Of a stretch of DNA of 64,000 bases, positions 9,438-18,797 are shown one piece after another. Under the pieces are notes generated by a model. It was not told where the DNA came from and ran no database searches. It saw nothing but the letters and a program-made list of their open reading frames with translations. Where the stretch lies: positions 62,001 through 126,000 of the forward strand of contig JAJKFJ010022091.1 in assembly GCA_027382625.1 (NCBI GenBank), read 5' to 3'. This DNA comes from Tetmemena sp. SeJ-2015 (Eukaryota > Ciliophora > Spirotrichea > Sporadotrichida > Oxytrichidae). Every line of letters starts with the position of its first letter. Position 1 is the first letter of the stretch. Position numbers and translations under genes: made by a program.

Positions 9438-10715
9438 ATAGACCAGGAGGAGATTTGGATGAGAATTAAATTAAGTTGCTCTAGAACAGAGAAGGCCTGA
9501 ACGAGTTTTGGGAGTAAGCCGCTTGCCCTGATGATGTGAACTTACTTGATTCAGAATCTAGAGTAGTGTAGAAACATATACGCAATTAAATTCTTAACAT
9601 ACCTTTGATTCATAAAATGCCACATTTTCACCCAATCGTTTCAAAAGGCTACAAAACGCAAAAGATGTCATTAGCAGCTTAGAAATTGAATATACTTTTT
9701 GTGAATCGATTTGGAATTAATTTATAAGAAGGAGAAACTTAGACTAAGCCCAAAAGAATGAATAGAGTTGCTTACTAGCCTCATGCTAACTAGTCACAAA
9801 ATAGGCTAGCTTAAACTAGATCTCAAGTGGAAGTGAATTCATTCTAAAGAGACTCGCTCTAATCTTCTAGCACCAATTAAATCCATACTCAAATTCGGGA
9901 GAGAGATAGCCTGCTGTCAGCTGAGTAAAGAGATTCCACTGCGCAAAGCTATCAACCAGTGATTAATATCAAGGAAGGATGCTTGTACTCACCAGTGGCC
10001 AAAGAGTTCTAACTCTACAACTCAAATGGAAATATGCAGGAGAATGAAGAAGAGTTTAAGGATTAGTTGCTCAATGCTATCATGCTGTCTAAACAGTAAC
10101 TCTCAGGTATCATAAGCGGGAGAAATATAGACAACGATGGTCCTATTCAAGAATAGGTGCTAGATGAAGAATATTTTGAGGATAATGAAAACGGATATGT
10201 TTAATACAATAAGTATTTTATTGCTATCATTATTAGTGTTTGTGTGTCAGGAAGAGAAGATAGAGATGAGGAATAAGAAGATATGGAATATTACGGGCTT
10301 GAAGAGAATGAGATGAAGCTTCCACATGATGAAAGATTGTATCTATTAATTTTTTCATTTGAGTGATGTGAATACTTACTCAAGTGATGAGTACACCAAG
10401 ACAGGAGAAGTAACTTTGGAGAATCCTTACCAATCTTATCAAAGCTAAGTTTAAAGGCCAGTATCAGTGGGTTAAAAATACTTAAGCTCTCAAGGGGTAG
10501 GCATGAGTTCGTACATGCATCAACTAGGTCTCAGAAGCAACATCAGCAATATTAGAGAAACCGATTAAGAGGATGAGTACTCCCTCGATTGCCAGACTTA
10601 CTCACTCCATAAGCCCACTACAACTACCCTCAAAATATAAATATCCCAAAAAGTGTATTTAATCTAAGGTCATTATATATTCATACTTAAAGAAGAAATA
10701 AAATGCAGTGAATGA
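9434..10715 (+). CDS. Acidic, Q-rich protein, unrecognised
   Basis: ATG 9434 opens MNRPGGDLDENQIKLLQNRE and the frame stays open with TAA/TAG as Gln for about 250 codons (for example YKTQKMSLAAQKLNILFVNR). Two IESs are needed in the second half, with pointers TGTTT (10198-10241) and TTG (10337-10361). After these the frame reads YYGLEENEMKLPHDERLSDV and on to a TGA at 10713-10715, although the last 25 codons lie in AT-rich sequence and the real stop may differ. The protein is rich in Gln, Ser, Asn, Asp and Glu. No domain was recognised. Confidence 0.7.
10198..10241 (+). other. IES, pointer TGTTT
   Basis: TGTTT at 10198-10202 and 10237-10241. Removing 39 AT-rich nt keeps frame and joins DNENGYV to CVSGREDRDEEQ. 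Confidence 0.75.
10337..10361 (+). other. IES, pointer TTG
   Basis: TTG at 10337-10339 and 10359-10361. Removing 22 nt joins PHDERL to SDVNTYSSDEYTK and removes an in-frame TGA. Confidence 0.65.
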
Positions 10716-10816
10716 GAAGTGTCTAGAAAGAAGAGAGAGTGCTTGTTGATATTAGAGTATCAATTTAAATGCATTAATTATTTTATAATAAATAATATAA
10801 CTATTAACAGGAAAAG

Positions 10817-12008
10817 ATGTTGGTCCCTAAGAATCTTATTTTCAGCTCCCTCAAGAACAAGGCCTCCAGACAGGCTGCCGCCTTCACCAGTACCATTCTT
10901 TGCATTGTTGTAAAAGTTATTGCTAGGCCAACAGGTGAGACCTTTCGGTATAGTGCAGGAGTACAACGAGAGAAAGAATAAGAAACTGATTAACAACGTG
11001 CTCTGCACTGAAGAGCCTAAGTTCTGGGTCACCTCCTCCAGACCATCCAACTTCGGAGATCCTCTCGACACCAAGACCAAGGTCGACAACTGGTTCGATG
11101 AGAACAGGTAAACCTCAAACAATGCGCACAACACACTCATAGAATATTAATATTGGCTAAGATTGGTTTAGGTAGATCCACTCTTTGTTAGAAATATCGG
11201 AGGTCAAATAAGCTTCCTAGAGATTCCAAGGAAGGAAATGCGGTCGTTTTAATGATGGAGGGCCCATCTTCCTCCCTGGAATAATCTATAATATTATATT
11301 AAACCCTCACTTACATTTGTAAGTTATCTAAAGTTGCAGTTTTTAGATATCAACTCTCTATTCGAGTTAACGATTTTATTATAAAATGATGGCGCTATTG
11401 GGGTTTAAGTGTGATAATAAATCGTAAATAGACTGTGGAACGAGGAGAACAAGGACTACGAAATCAAGAGAGCCCAGATCTACATGCTCCAAGGATTCGT
11501 GCTCAGCTCTTACGTACTCGGTATCAAAACCGTCATCACCTGCCTCTATCAGCAGATGAACACCCGTACTCGTTACATCAGAGACTCCTACAAGGAACTC
11601 GAAATCTCTGAGCTCCCACCTGGTGAGGTCCTCCAAACCTCTTGGAACGGAGAACTCATCTTCGTGAGAAGACTTACCCTCACTGAAGTCAAGGACACTG
11701 GCTCTCTCCCCGACTCCACCCTCCTCGATAAAACTTCAGTTACCTCTCTTTCCGACGCAGGAAACTCTCAAATCTTGGTGTGCTCAGCTATTTGCACTCA
11801 CTTGGGTTGCATCCCCGTGCCCTACTTGGGAGCCTACAAGGGATGGGTTTGCTTGTGCCACGGTTCAGTGTACGACAAGTTCGGAAGAGTGAGACAGGGA
11901 CCCGCCCAGAACAATCTCCCCTACATTAACAACTCAGTGTACGGACCCGTTGTGTGCATTGAAGAGCAAATCTTCCCCAACGAGCCCTCCATCTTCCTCT
12001 ACGTCTGA
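10817..12008 (+). CDS. Mitochondrial Rieske iron-sulfur protein (cytochrome bc1 complex)
   Basis: The Rieske subunit of respiratory complex III transfers electrons from ubiquinol to cytochrome c1 through a 2Fe-2S cluster in the inner mitochondrial membrane. The frame starts at ATG 10817 (MLVPKNLIFSSLKNKASRQA), a basic mitochondrial-targeting-like N-terminus. A 37-nt intron (10890-10926) and a 324-nt intron (11108-11431) are phase-correct GT-AG. Exon 3 carries both cluster boxes, CTHLGC and CLCHGS, with the usual spacing, followed by GPAQNNLPY in place of the common GPAPxxLxVP. Stop TGA is at 12006-12008, giving 276 codons, normal for the family. Codons are strikingly GC-ending compared with neighbouring genes, as expected for a highly expressed gene. 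Confidence 0.96.
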
Positions 12009-12317
12009 GCGCAATCAAAACAGTCATGCTCTCAAGCTGCAGATACTAGTGGACAGGAGTACTTTTCAGAAAGGAAAGTGTTCGCTATTTTTGCTTTTCG
12101 CCAAAGAGCTAATACTTATTTAAATATTTCATTCTTACAATCTGTGTTTTATTCAGTATGATGTCATTATCAATTTACTACCCTCAAGCACTAGGATTGA
12201 AAGTTTATATTGAAAGACAAAGAAAAGGAAGTGGGTGATAAGATTGAATTTTAAAGTAAATTAAGACTCTATATTTTAATATTTACAACGAAAAACTCTT
12301 TTAGTGAGGTGTCTCTT

Positions 12318-12871
12318 TCAATATCTGAAAAATCCATTTAACATAAATAAGAATCTTATTTTTATTTGCCCATTTTTGTTCTTCTCAATGTTCTTATCCA
12401 TTTTGACAGCGCCTGCAATGACTATGCACTCCATGAGGAAGGGGATGAGTCCGAAGAAAACCCATAGTGGCCAAATGTAAGTGAACCTCCAGGTGTCGAG
12501 GATATACCAAGTAGTGAACACACACCCCAGAAAGTGAAGGAAGATTTAAACTATGTTCACTTGGTTAAACAGCAGGGACAGTCCCAGTATCAATAGCAGA
12601 AACTCAAAAGCCACGCAGAATAAGTAAGCGATGCATACACCCACTAGCACCTTCTCTGCTGTCTTGTAAATTAAAATATCACATCCAATTTATAGAACTA
12701 GAATTCGATTATGGATTACTCAGATGAGGTATTGCTATGGGAAACTCCCACTCCCCAGTAAATATGGTCATCAGTTTGTTAAAGCACCAAGGCCAGTAGT
12801 AGTACTTGGATTAGAATAAGTGTGAACTTTGCGGGCATCAGATACTGAGGAGCTTGCACTAAAACTGTCAT
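12318..12871 (-). CDS. TMEM107-like ciliary transition-zone membrane protein
   Basis: TMEM107 is a small four-helix membrane protein of the MKS module at the base of cilia, which a ciliate would need. The frame begins at ATG 12871 (MTVLVQAPQYLMPAKFTLIL), with a hydrophobic helix. A frame change follows near 12,700-12,660 (intron or IES, not resolved), and then AEKVLVGVCIAYLFCVAFEF and VFTTWYILDTWRFTYIWPLW lead to VFFGLIPFLMECIVIAGAV. The pattern of a conserved W in the third loop (here DTWRFTYIW) followed by a P-containing last helix and E matches human TMEM107 (ERWECTTYW). TGA at 12318-12320 ends the frame. Homology is by pattern only, so confidence is moderate. Confidence 0.6.
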
Positions 12872-12924
12872 TTTGAAATTTAAATTTAATTCTAAATTTT
12901 TATCTCATCTCTCATAAATTAACA

Positions 12925-13137
12925 ATGAACTTTGCCAGTCTAGTCTTCAAGTTTATCAAATCAAGTAATCCAAATAAAGTGACCAAAGAATCCACAAAAA
13001 TCATAATTTAATCGAATCTTATCAGCAAGTGTTAGAGTAAACCCTTGAGATCATCTTTGAATTAATCCCAACAGTAGGCGTTGAAAAGACAATAGACTGG
13101 CTCCTCAAAGATTTAGATTGATTGCTCAAAGGATTGA
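12925..13137 (+). CDS. Open plus-strand segment, probable MDS of an unrecognised gene
   Basis: ATG 12925 reads MNFASLVFKFIKSSNPNKVT and continues with Gln codons TAA/TAG (SLNQSQQQALKRQQTGSSK) to a TGA at 13135-13137. The composition is like other coding DNA here. Another plus-strand coding segment with the same style lies at 13688-13937, with a minus-strand gene between them. I could not find a convincing pointer joining the two. Confidence 0.45.
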
Positions 13138-13199
13138 GAAATCCAGATGCTCCAAGTTGTCTTCTTTCAAAATCAAAAGTTTGCTAAATTTATTCTACT

Positions 13200-13643
13200 T
13201 CAATAAATGGATAAGTTTTATATTTGCCTCTTAAATTTGAATCTGTCAAGCTCTTTTTGTTTGCTGACTGCTTCTCGGGGAAGAGGTTAGTAGGTCTTTG
13301 TATCTTGAGTAGAATAAGTGTAGCTTCTAGAGTTGCAGTCATAGTTGTTGTCTGTTTGAAAGAGGTTAGCCTTGAATGAAGTGAGTCCATTAGGTTTTAA
13401 CTGTGACTTGTATCTTTGAAACCAAGCAGGTGTAGAGTCACTTTCAAGTTATCTGTTTGCTTATGACTTTCTCAATTCTTTAATTAAAAGCAGTTAGTTT
13501 TCATTCTCTTAAGTATTTCTGGATAATCTTTCATCCGCCAACTTTCTCATTAGAGCAAAACTCTCTCTTCCATAGTGAACATAACTTTTTGAAAAGCCTC
13601 TCAGTTTGTGGCAAATCAAGAGCACAAAGCAAAGTCTGTACAT
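13200..13643 (-). CDS. Small basic protein, intact, unrecognised
   Basis: A clean 147-codon frame from ATG 13643 (MYRLCFVLLICHKLRGFSKS) to TGA 13200-13202, with TAA read as Gln. It contains SNRQLES-type sequence, then STPAWFQRYKSQLKPNG and YSTQDTKTYQPLPREAVSKQ followed by KELDRFKFKRQIQ. No intron or IES is needed. The tyrosine/proline pattern resembles small axonemal or cortical proteins, but I do not recognise a family. It sits between two plus-strand coding segments. Confidence 0.65.
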
Positions 13644-13687
13644 TTTCAACACCACTTTAAAATAAAATCAATTAACAAATAACTTGA

Positions 13688-13937
13688 AGAGAGTGGAGTG
13701 AGATCAATCTACCACCTTAGTCTGACAAGAGAAAACTCATAAAAATTAGTTCAACAAGGTACATCACTAAAATAAAAGAGCTCATTTAATTTAACTAAGA
13801 GCAAGCAAGAAGCTCTCAAACGATGCTCTTTCAAAGATTTAAAGCTGGTGAGAAACCACAAAATCAAAGTCAAACTCAAGTACAGAATAGTTTACCACAC
13901 ATCGATAAACACCCCAAGTATCAAAGATTTTTATAAG
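13688..13937 (+). CDS. Open plus-strand coding segment without start codon
   Basis: The frame runs from just after a TGA at 13685-13687: REWSEINLPPQSDKRKLIK, then IKELIQFNQEQARSSQT, MLFQRFKAGEKPQNQSQTQ and NSLPHIDKHPKYQRFLQ. It has normal coding composition but neither start nor stop, as expected for an internal MDS. It could belong with 12925-13137. The minus-strand readings across it are poorer. Confidence 0.45.
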
Positions 13938-13944
13938 CAAATTT

Positions 13945-14767
13945 TTATTTAATCTCACTAATATAATTATAAGATTGTATGGAGTAGATGATGTCAATCT
14001 TTGAAGTGATAGAGTAGAAGAAGGAGTTGAGTTTCTCTTGATTGTTGCTGATTTGAGAATCCAAGTTTTGAAAGTTGTCTTAAAGCTGTCTCTGAAGAAT
14101 CAAGTGCTGTTGAAGGTGAAGTTGAGTTTCCTCAGAAAGGGCCCTCGCATCCTCAAGACTAGAACTGAGCTATTCTTGCCCAGCTTGAATTTCAACTCTA
14201 TATTTTTTCTTCAGATTAAAGTGAAACTTACAGCCTGTATTGAGCATCCCGAGAAGTCTTGTCGAGGCTCTAGATGAGTTGACCTGTGTTCTCTTACCAA
14301 AGTTCCGACTTCAAGTAAAAGCAAGTTTGCTAAGAGTGGGTGAAGAACAAACTGTAAGAGTTCCAAGTGTCTCCCTCTAGGCGGGAGAGGCAAGTTCGAA
14401 AAGCTCGCTCATCTGTGAGAGACTCGCATTTCACAGCTCTCTTTCCTGCAAGTTCCAAATGGCAGTTCATCATTCCAAAAGCAATCTGTTAAGAAGATTA
14501 ATTAAGTGTGTTGCTTACCTATGAGTTCTCAAAATCTGTTAGAAACTCACATTTTGAAGATAGCTCTGAGACTAGAGATCATAGACAAGAGCTTGATTTT
14601 GACACTCTTATAAGGTAGTCATAGCTCTCTATAAAAATAATTTCCTTCATGCTTATCGATTACATACCTTGAGTTTGTGAGGAGTGACTGCTTATAATAT
14701 CTAAGGCTTTGATTTTCGCAGTATGAAAGAAGAAAAAAGAGACAGAGAGAGTTTTGAGTATCATCAT
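13945..14767 (-). CDS. GEX1/Brambleberry/KAR5-like nuclear fusion protein, C-terminus not located
   Basis: Proteins of this family lie in the nuclear envelope and are required for fusion of gamete nuclei; in ciliates this means fusion of haploid pronuclei during conjugation. The start ATG 14767 gives a hydrophobic leader (MMILKTLSVSFFFFHTAKIKA). After an intron and an IES (pointer GTCT) the frame reads ELSSKCEFLTDFENSQIAFG and then MMNCHLELAGKRAVKC, the family's conserved cysteine/NCHLE region. LEGDTWNSYSLFFTHSQQTC and FYLKSELWQENTGQLI follow, corresponding to the AFNxYxxFFTHxxxxCFYL motif of plant GEX1. A coiled coil (QLHLQQHLILQRQLQDNF) comes next. Introns GTAAGCAAC...AACAG and GTAAGTTTC...ATATAG keep frame. 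The membrane anchor expected downstream was not found, so the last MDS may be elsewhere. Confidence 0.75.
14569..14586 (-). other. Micro-IES, pointer GTCT
   Basis: GTCT (AGAC on the plus strand) at 14569-14572 and 14583-14586. Removing 14 nt joins LQECQNQALV to SELSSKCEFLTDF, linking two frames of the GEX1-like gene. Confidence 0.65.
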
Positions 14768-14841
14768 ATGAAGCGGTGTATTAATTTAAGTTTATTAAAA
14801 TCAGAATAGAAAATTAAACTCTAATTGCATAATTAATTTGC

Positions 14842-16341
14842 TCAAGGGCATTTCCTCTCAATCATAATAGAGCCGTGCTCCTCGTACTCTTGTCTGCTCA
14901 TCCACATTTACTAGAATGATCCCAGGGAGCTTAAAATTGAACCTCCCACCCAAGAAGAGAACTTTCTTTCGTTACTGCTTAAGACCTTGACCTTAACGTT
15001 TTGAGGTGATATCTCAGGGATCTGTCTCTAAAGTCTCTCTAAAAAGCCCTTATAGAGAGTGTTTCCACCAGCTAAGATAACATTTTGGAAAAGATCACGT
15101 CTGATATCAATGTCAGACTTTCCTATTGACTCTACTATCATGTGCTGTAGGCCAATAAAGCCAGGTAGCTTATCATTAGGCACAAACATTTTCTCTGTGA
15201 AGGAGACTCTCTCACCTTGAAGATTTATCTGAGTTCCATCAGGTAGCTCATAACTCTGACTCTTAATAGTTTCCAAGCTTCTATCATCGATCTAGTCCTC
15301 GCTTACATAGAGCATCTCTTCCTTGAGTTCTCTGATAACTTCCTCCTTTGCCCATTGAAGATAACTTGGATGGACGTTGCTGATATCTAGCTTGGTAGTT
15401 TCAAAGCTTTCGACTCCATTGACGTTAAGGAATTTCTTCTTGAATGAAAATCTAGGCTGTGACTCGATTCTTCTTTCGCTCTCAAGCCACTGCATTAGAT
15501 CTTGAGTGATTGTATGACCACCGATATCATGCTTGATTATGCACTTCTGGAGAGCGTAGCCATCATGGACTGGGGTTGCATAAGTAGTCTTGTATCCTGA
15601 GTCAACAATGATTGCAGTGGATCTGCCACAGGAGAAAGAAGCCAGCACTGGAGCCTTGCCAATGAAGATAGCCGGGCATTGGTATTTCTCAAACATGAAC
15701 TCAGTCAGCTTTATCCTGGCCTCCTTATTATGCAGAGCAGTCTCTGTGAAGAGAAGTGGTGTATCTTTAGGGTTGATCATCAAGTTGTCTATCAAGCTCT
15801 TGTTCAGGATATCTTCCAAGAAGTCGAAATTAACTAAACAAACGATTCAATACAAATGCAAAATGAAAGGAATTGATGTTTTAAATGATGATGGTTTGTT
15901 TTTCTTGCTTACTTGTGCCTGATTCTTGAAAGAGTGATTGGATTTCCATGTTGTCTCTCTTGAAGTTTAGCTCTGCAGATCCTACGATGTATCTCCTCTG
16001 TTTATTCTCTTGTCCTACATCAACCATTTCATTATCATTGTTGGCCTGCTCTAAGATGCCAGCGTACTGTAAAATATTTAAGGAAGTGATTATCTTGCTT
16101 ACAGATGGGATGACACTTCTTGGGCAATCTTCTCCAGAGTAGCCTACAAATTAAAGGTGAGATTCAACAATCTTCAAACATTATAAGCTTACCTGCCCTA
16201 GTTTAGAAGGACCCAATGTCTATCACGCAACTTGAAACGTCGTCTAAAGAAATTCAGTTAATCACTATTCATTAGCAGAGTTGAGCTATCAGTTTATGTA
16301 GATCTAAATGAATGGCGCAAATACTTACCTCCACAGTACAT
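14842..16341 (-). CDS. ARP4: Nuclear actin-related protein ARP4 (BAF53/ACTL6 type)
   Basis: ARP4 is a shared subunit of chromatin remodelling and histone acetyltransferase complexes (INO80, SWR1, NuA4). ATG 16341 gives MYCGDDVSSCVIDIGSFQTR then AGYSGEDCPRSVIPS, the ARP4 N-terminus and phosphate loop 1. Four GT-AG introns follow, all GTAAG at the 5' end. Further on come FMFEKYQCPAIFIGKAPVL, FSCGRSTAIIVDSGYKTT, DIDIRRDLFQNVILAGGNTL and VLSSNERKFSSWVGGSIL then SSLGSFQQMWMSRQEYEEHG, where TAG-TAA encode the conserved QQ. The C-terminus is IERKCP, as in human ACTL6A. TGA is at 14842-14844. The frame is also open upstream to another ATG at 16653, but homology supports the start at 16341. Confidence 0.96.
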
Positions 16342-16653
16342 TATCAAATTAATACAATTTATTTATTTATAAAAACAAATGCAAAACCATTCACACCCAC
16401 CCTACTCCTACAATGAGCCATAAGAATATTCAAGATGATGAGACTCATCTCTCTTAACATTTTTGATAATCTGAGAGGGAAGAGATTTAATGAATATTTT
16501 AATTTTGAATTTAAATAAATGCTTCTTGATAGATGGGCATGACGGATGTTAGTGATTATAATAATTACGTGAGACTTAATAGAGCTCGTCGTCCTCGGGA
16601 TTGATTGGCTTATAGTGACTTATTTGTGTGAACTTGTTGAATAATTCTTTCAT
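16342..16653 (-). other. Open frame upstream of ARP4, possible small gene or leader
   Basis: On the minus strand an ATG at 16653 opens MKELFNKFTQISHYKPINPE and the frame has no TGA until it runs into the ARP4 start in the same phase. The first 26 codons look coding (PEDDELY), the rest is lysine- and isoleucine-rich and less convincing. It may be a separate short gene whose stop was lost in this reading, part of an IES, or chance. Confidence 0.3.
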
Positions 16654-16927
16654 ATTGGGATTCTATTTTTACAGTTTAAGAGATTGATTTTATCGGCAAC
16701 GATCTCACTTTGATATTCACAATGCTAAAAATATTATGCTCAAATATTTGAAATTTATAAATTGAAATCTTTAATTAAAATTTGTCCAAAGCATTCATAT
16801 TTATTATATCAATTACAGTTTGAATTTAGAATTATTCTATATCTATATTTAATTTAGGAATATGATCTTTCTGCTCTAAATCCCTTTTCAAATAAGAATG
16901 AAAGTTCTAATGTATATTTAAAGTTTT

Positions 16928-18245
16928 TCAGAATCCAAATAGCGAGAAGAGAAGCTGTGAGATTCTAACAAGCAGCGTCTCATAGTAGTTGAGATCTATG
17001 GTGTTGGAAATGTAGAAAATGTTTTCATTTTGCAAATCCTTCATGAGCGTGATGCCTTGCTGCTTAGCCCGGCTCACCTCCTTGAAATTCTTCGCATACC
17101 AAATCAAAATCAATACTATACGAGTTTAACTTAAGTAAAGTGACTTAATAAATAAAAGATTGCTTAGAGGAGATTTTAACTGAACAGAAATGGGTATGAT
17201 TGTTTCTGTTGTTGTTATAGTTTCATAGCCATATTATAGTTAATGACGTCATGGCTCATTAGAGTATGCTTTTACTTGTGGCCGGATAAAGAGAGAGCTC
17301 ACTCTTCGAAAAAGAGAAGAAGAAAGGAACTTACTTGGTGTGAAAATGGTCATGAGAATCTTAATGGTTTTGAAGTAGGGGAAGAGAGCGTTTATGAGCC
17401 AGATGAATCTCTCATAGGCAGTGGGCACATAGTTCTTGTCAAACTTAATTTGGAGTCGCTAGATTATTTTCTTAACTTGAAACTCCTATGTGTTCAGTTG
17501 CAGAATCTTCAGATATTTCTAAAAAAGGCTTTACACTCACTAAAAAGTTTACCTCTGGGTGCACTTTGCGACTTAGGGAGTCCAAAACCAAGTTAATTGA
17601 AAAGTCCTAATACTAATGACACAAATAAATAGATTACCTCTAACTTAAGATTCACATCTCTTCTGCAAAGAGGACAATTCTTGGTATTGTTGAGGAAAAA
17701 TTTGAAAATGCAGAGCTGACAAAAACTATAGAAGTGTAAGTATTTGATAGGAGCACAAAAGATAGGTGAGCCACAAAACAAGTAAAGTAGACCAGACTAT
17801 GCAAATGATATTGAGAACTTACGAGTGACCGCATGTGAGTGTGATTGGCTTGACAAACATGTGGAGGCAGATACTGCACTTGATATCCCTGTCCATTATT
17901 TTCTTGAGTTGCTGTCTCTTGTACTCTTGTGCTTCTTGCTTAGCCTTGGCCTCAGCCATTTTAGCAAGGGCAAGTTAAGAGGTGCGTTGGCGAGCCAAGG
18001 CCAGTGAAGATTGAGTAGGTTGCTGACTCACTTGAGAGGGTGATCTTCTCATTGTCTAAGTGCTCTTAAAAGATGAATTTAGCTTATTTTATTAATATTT
18101 ATAATGAATCCTCGGAGGACTCAGCCTCAGGTCGGCTAAATCTAAACGATGGGTTTGGAGTGGCTCCATCTTGTCCTCTGTTAGAATGGAAAAATGAGGC
18201 TTCCAATCCTTCAGAGAGGCCTCCCATGCAATCATTCATTTCCAT
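16928..18245 (-). CDS. RING-finger protein, probable E3 ubiquitin ligase
   Basis: RING proteins bring E2-ubiquitin to substrates. ATG 18245 reads MEMNDCMGGLSEGLEASFFH into a serine-rich leader. An IES (pointer ATTCAT) is removed, then a helix (KAKQEAQEYKRQQLKKIM) precedes DRDIKCSICLHMF, LTCGHSFCQLC and NCPLCRRDV. This is a C-x2-C, C-x-H-x2-C-x2-C, C-x2-C RING with one zinc ligand pair split by a GTAAGT intron. Two further introns join RKVHPE to KYLKILQLNTQEFQV and FTPI to LIWYAKNFKEVSR. The frame ends at TGA 16928-16930 after LLVRISQLLFSLFGF, which is hydrophobic and could be a membrane tail. The helix before the RING is like RNF8/CHFR-type architectures, but a specific orthologue was not recognised. 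Confidence 0.85.
18073..18109 (-). other. IES, pointer ATTCAT
   Basis: ATTCAT (ATGAAT on the plus strand) at 18073-18078 and 18104-18109. Removing 31 nt joins RPEAESSEDSS to FKSTQTMRRSPSQVS in the RING-finger gene. Confidence 0.85.
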
Positions 18246-18306
18246 TTCGCTTTTATTAGTTATTGCAATTATTAATTTAATCATCTTGCAATTCGCTACA
18301 AATTAA

Positions 18307-18785
18307 CATAGTAAATTATAGTAAAAGATAAAAAACACTTATGTTTAAAAACTATATTTGATTTAAAAGTATTTTTCAACTAAAGCAGTTCAATTTAGAT
18401 AAAATAAAGTAAAGTAAAGTAAAATTTAGGGAATATAAATAATCATCAATTTAAAAACCAGTACTTATTACAGTACTAGTTAATAAATCGTACTACTATT
18501 CTATATAAAGATAAAATAAAAAATCCTCAATGCTCATAAGTTACAATTTGTTTTAGTTGTTGTATTTTGATAGTGTATTTATTTCTGATTAAATATTTCA
18601 AATTGAGCTTAAATTTAAAACTAAAATATGGAGATAGAATAAAACCCCTGTCTTTTAAAGTAAATTTAATTTTAAATTATTCTTCCATTAAATTATGAGA
18701 ATATGTATTATTTACATTATAAAAATAATATTTTTTTAAAGCTATCTTAGTGTAGAGTTAATAATAAATAATTGTTATTTGAATG
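18307..18785. other. AT-rich non-coding DNA
   Basis: No frame with coding composition is seen on either strand. It contains the short direct repeat ATAAAGTAAAGTAAAGTAAA near 18,402-18,423. It separates the RING gene (minus) from the next plus-strand gene. Confidence 0.5.
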
Positions 18786-18797
18786 TAAAAGTAAGCT

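Noticed and set aside
18073..18306. 77-codon plus-strand frame ending in a hydrophobic helix
   Set aside because: It is antisense to the serine-rich start of the RING-finger gene, which is supported by an IES with a 6-bp pointer and frame continuity.
18402..18423. Short tandem AAAGT repeats as a possible CRISPR or regulatory array
   Set aside because: Only a few copies of a 5-bp AT-rich unit; a simple repeat in eukaryotic spacer DNA.
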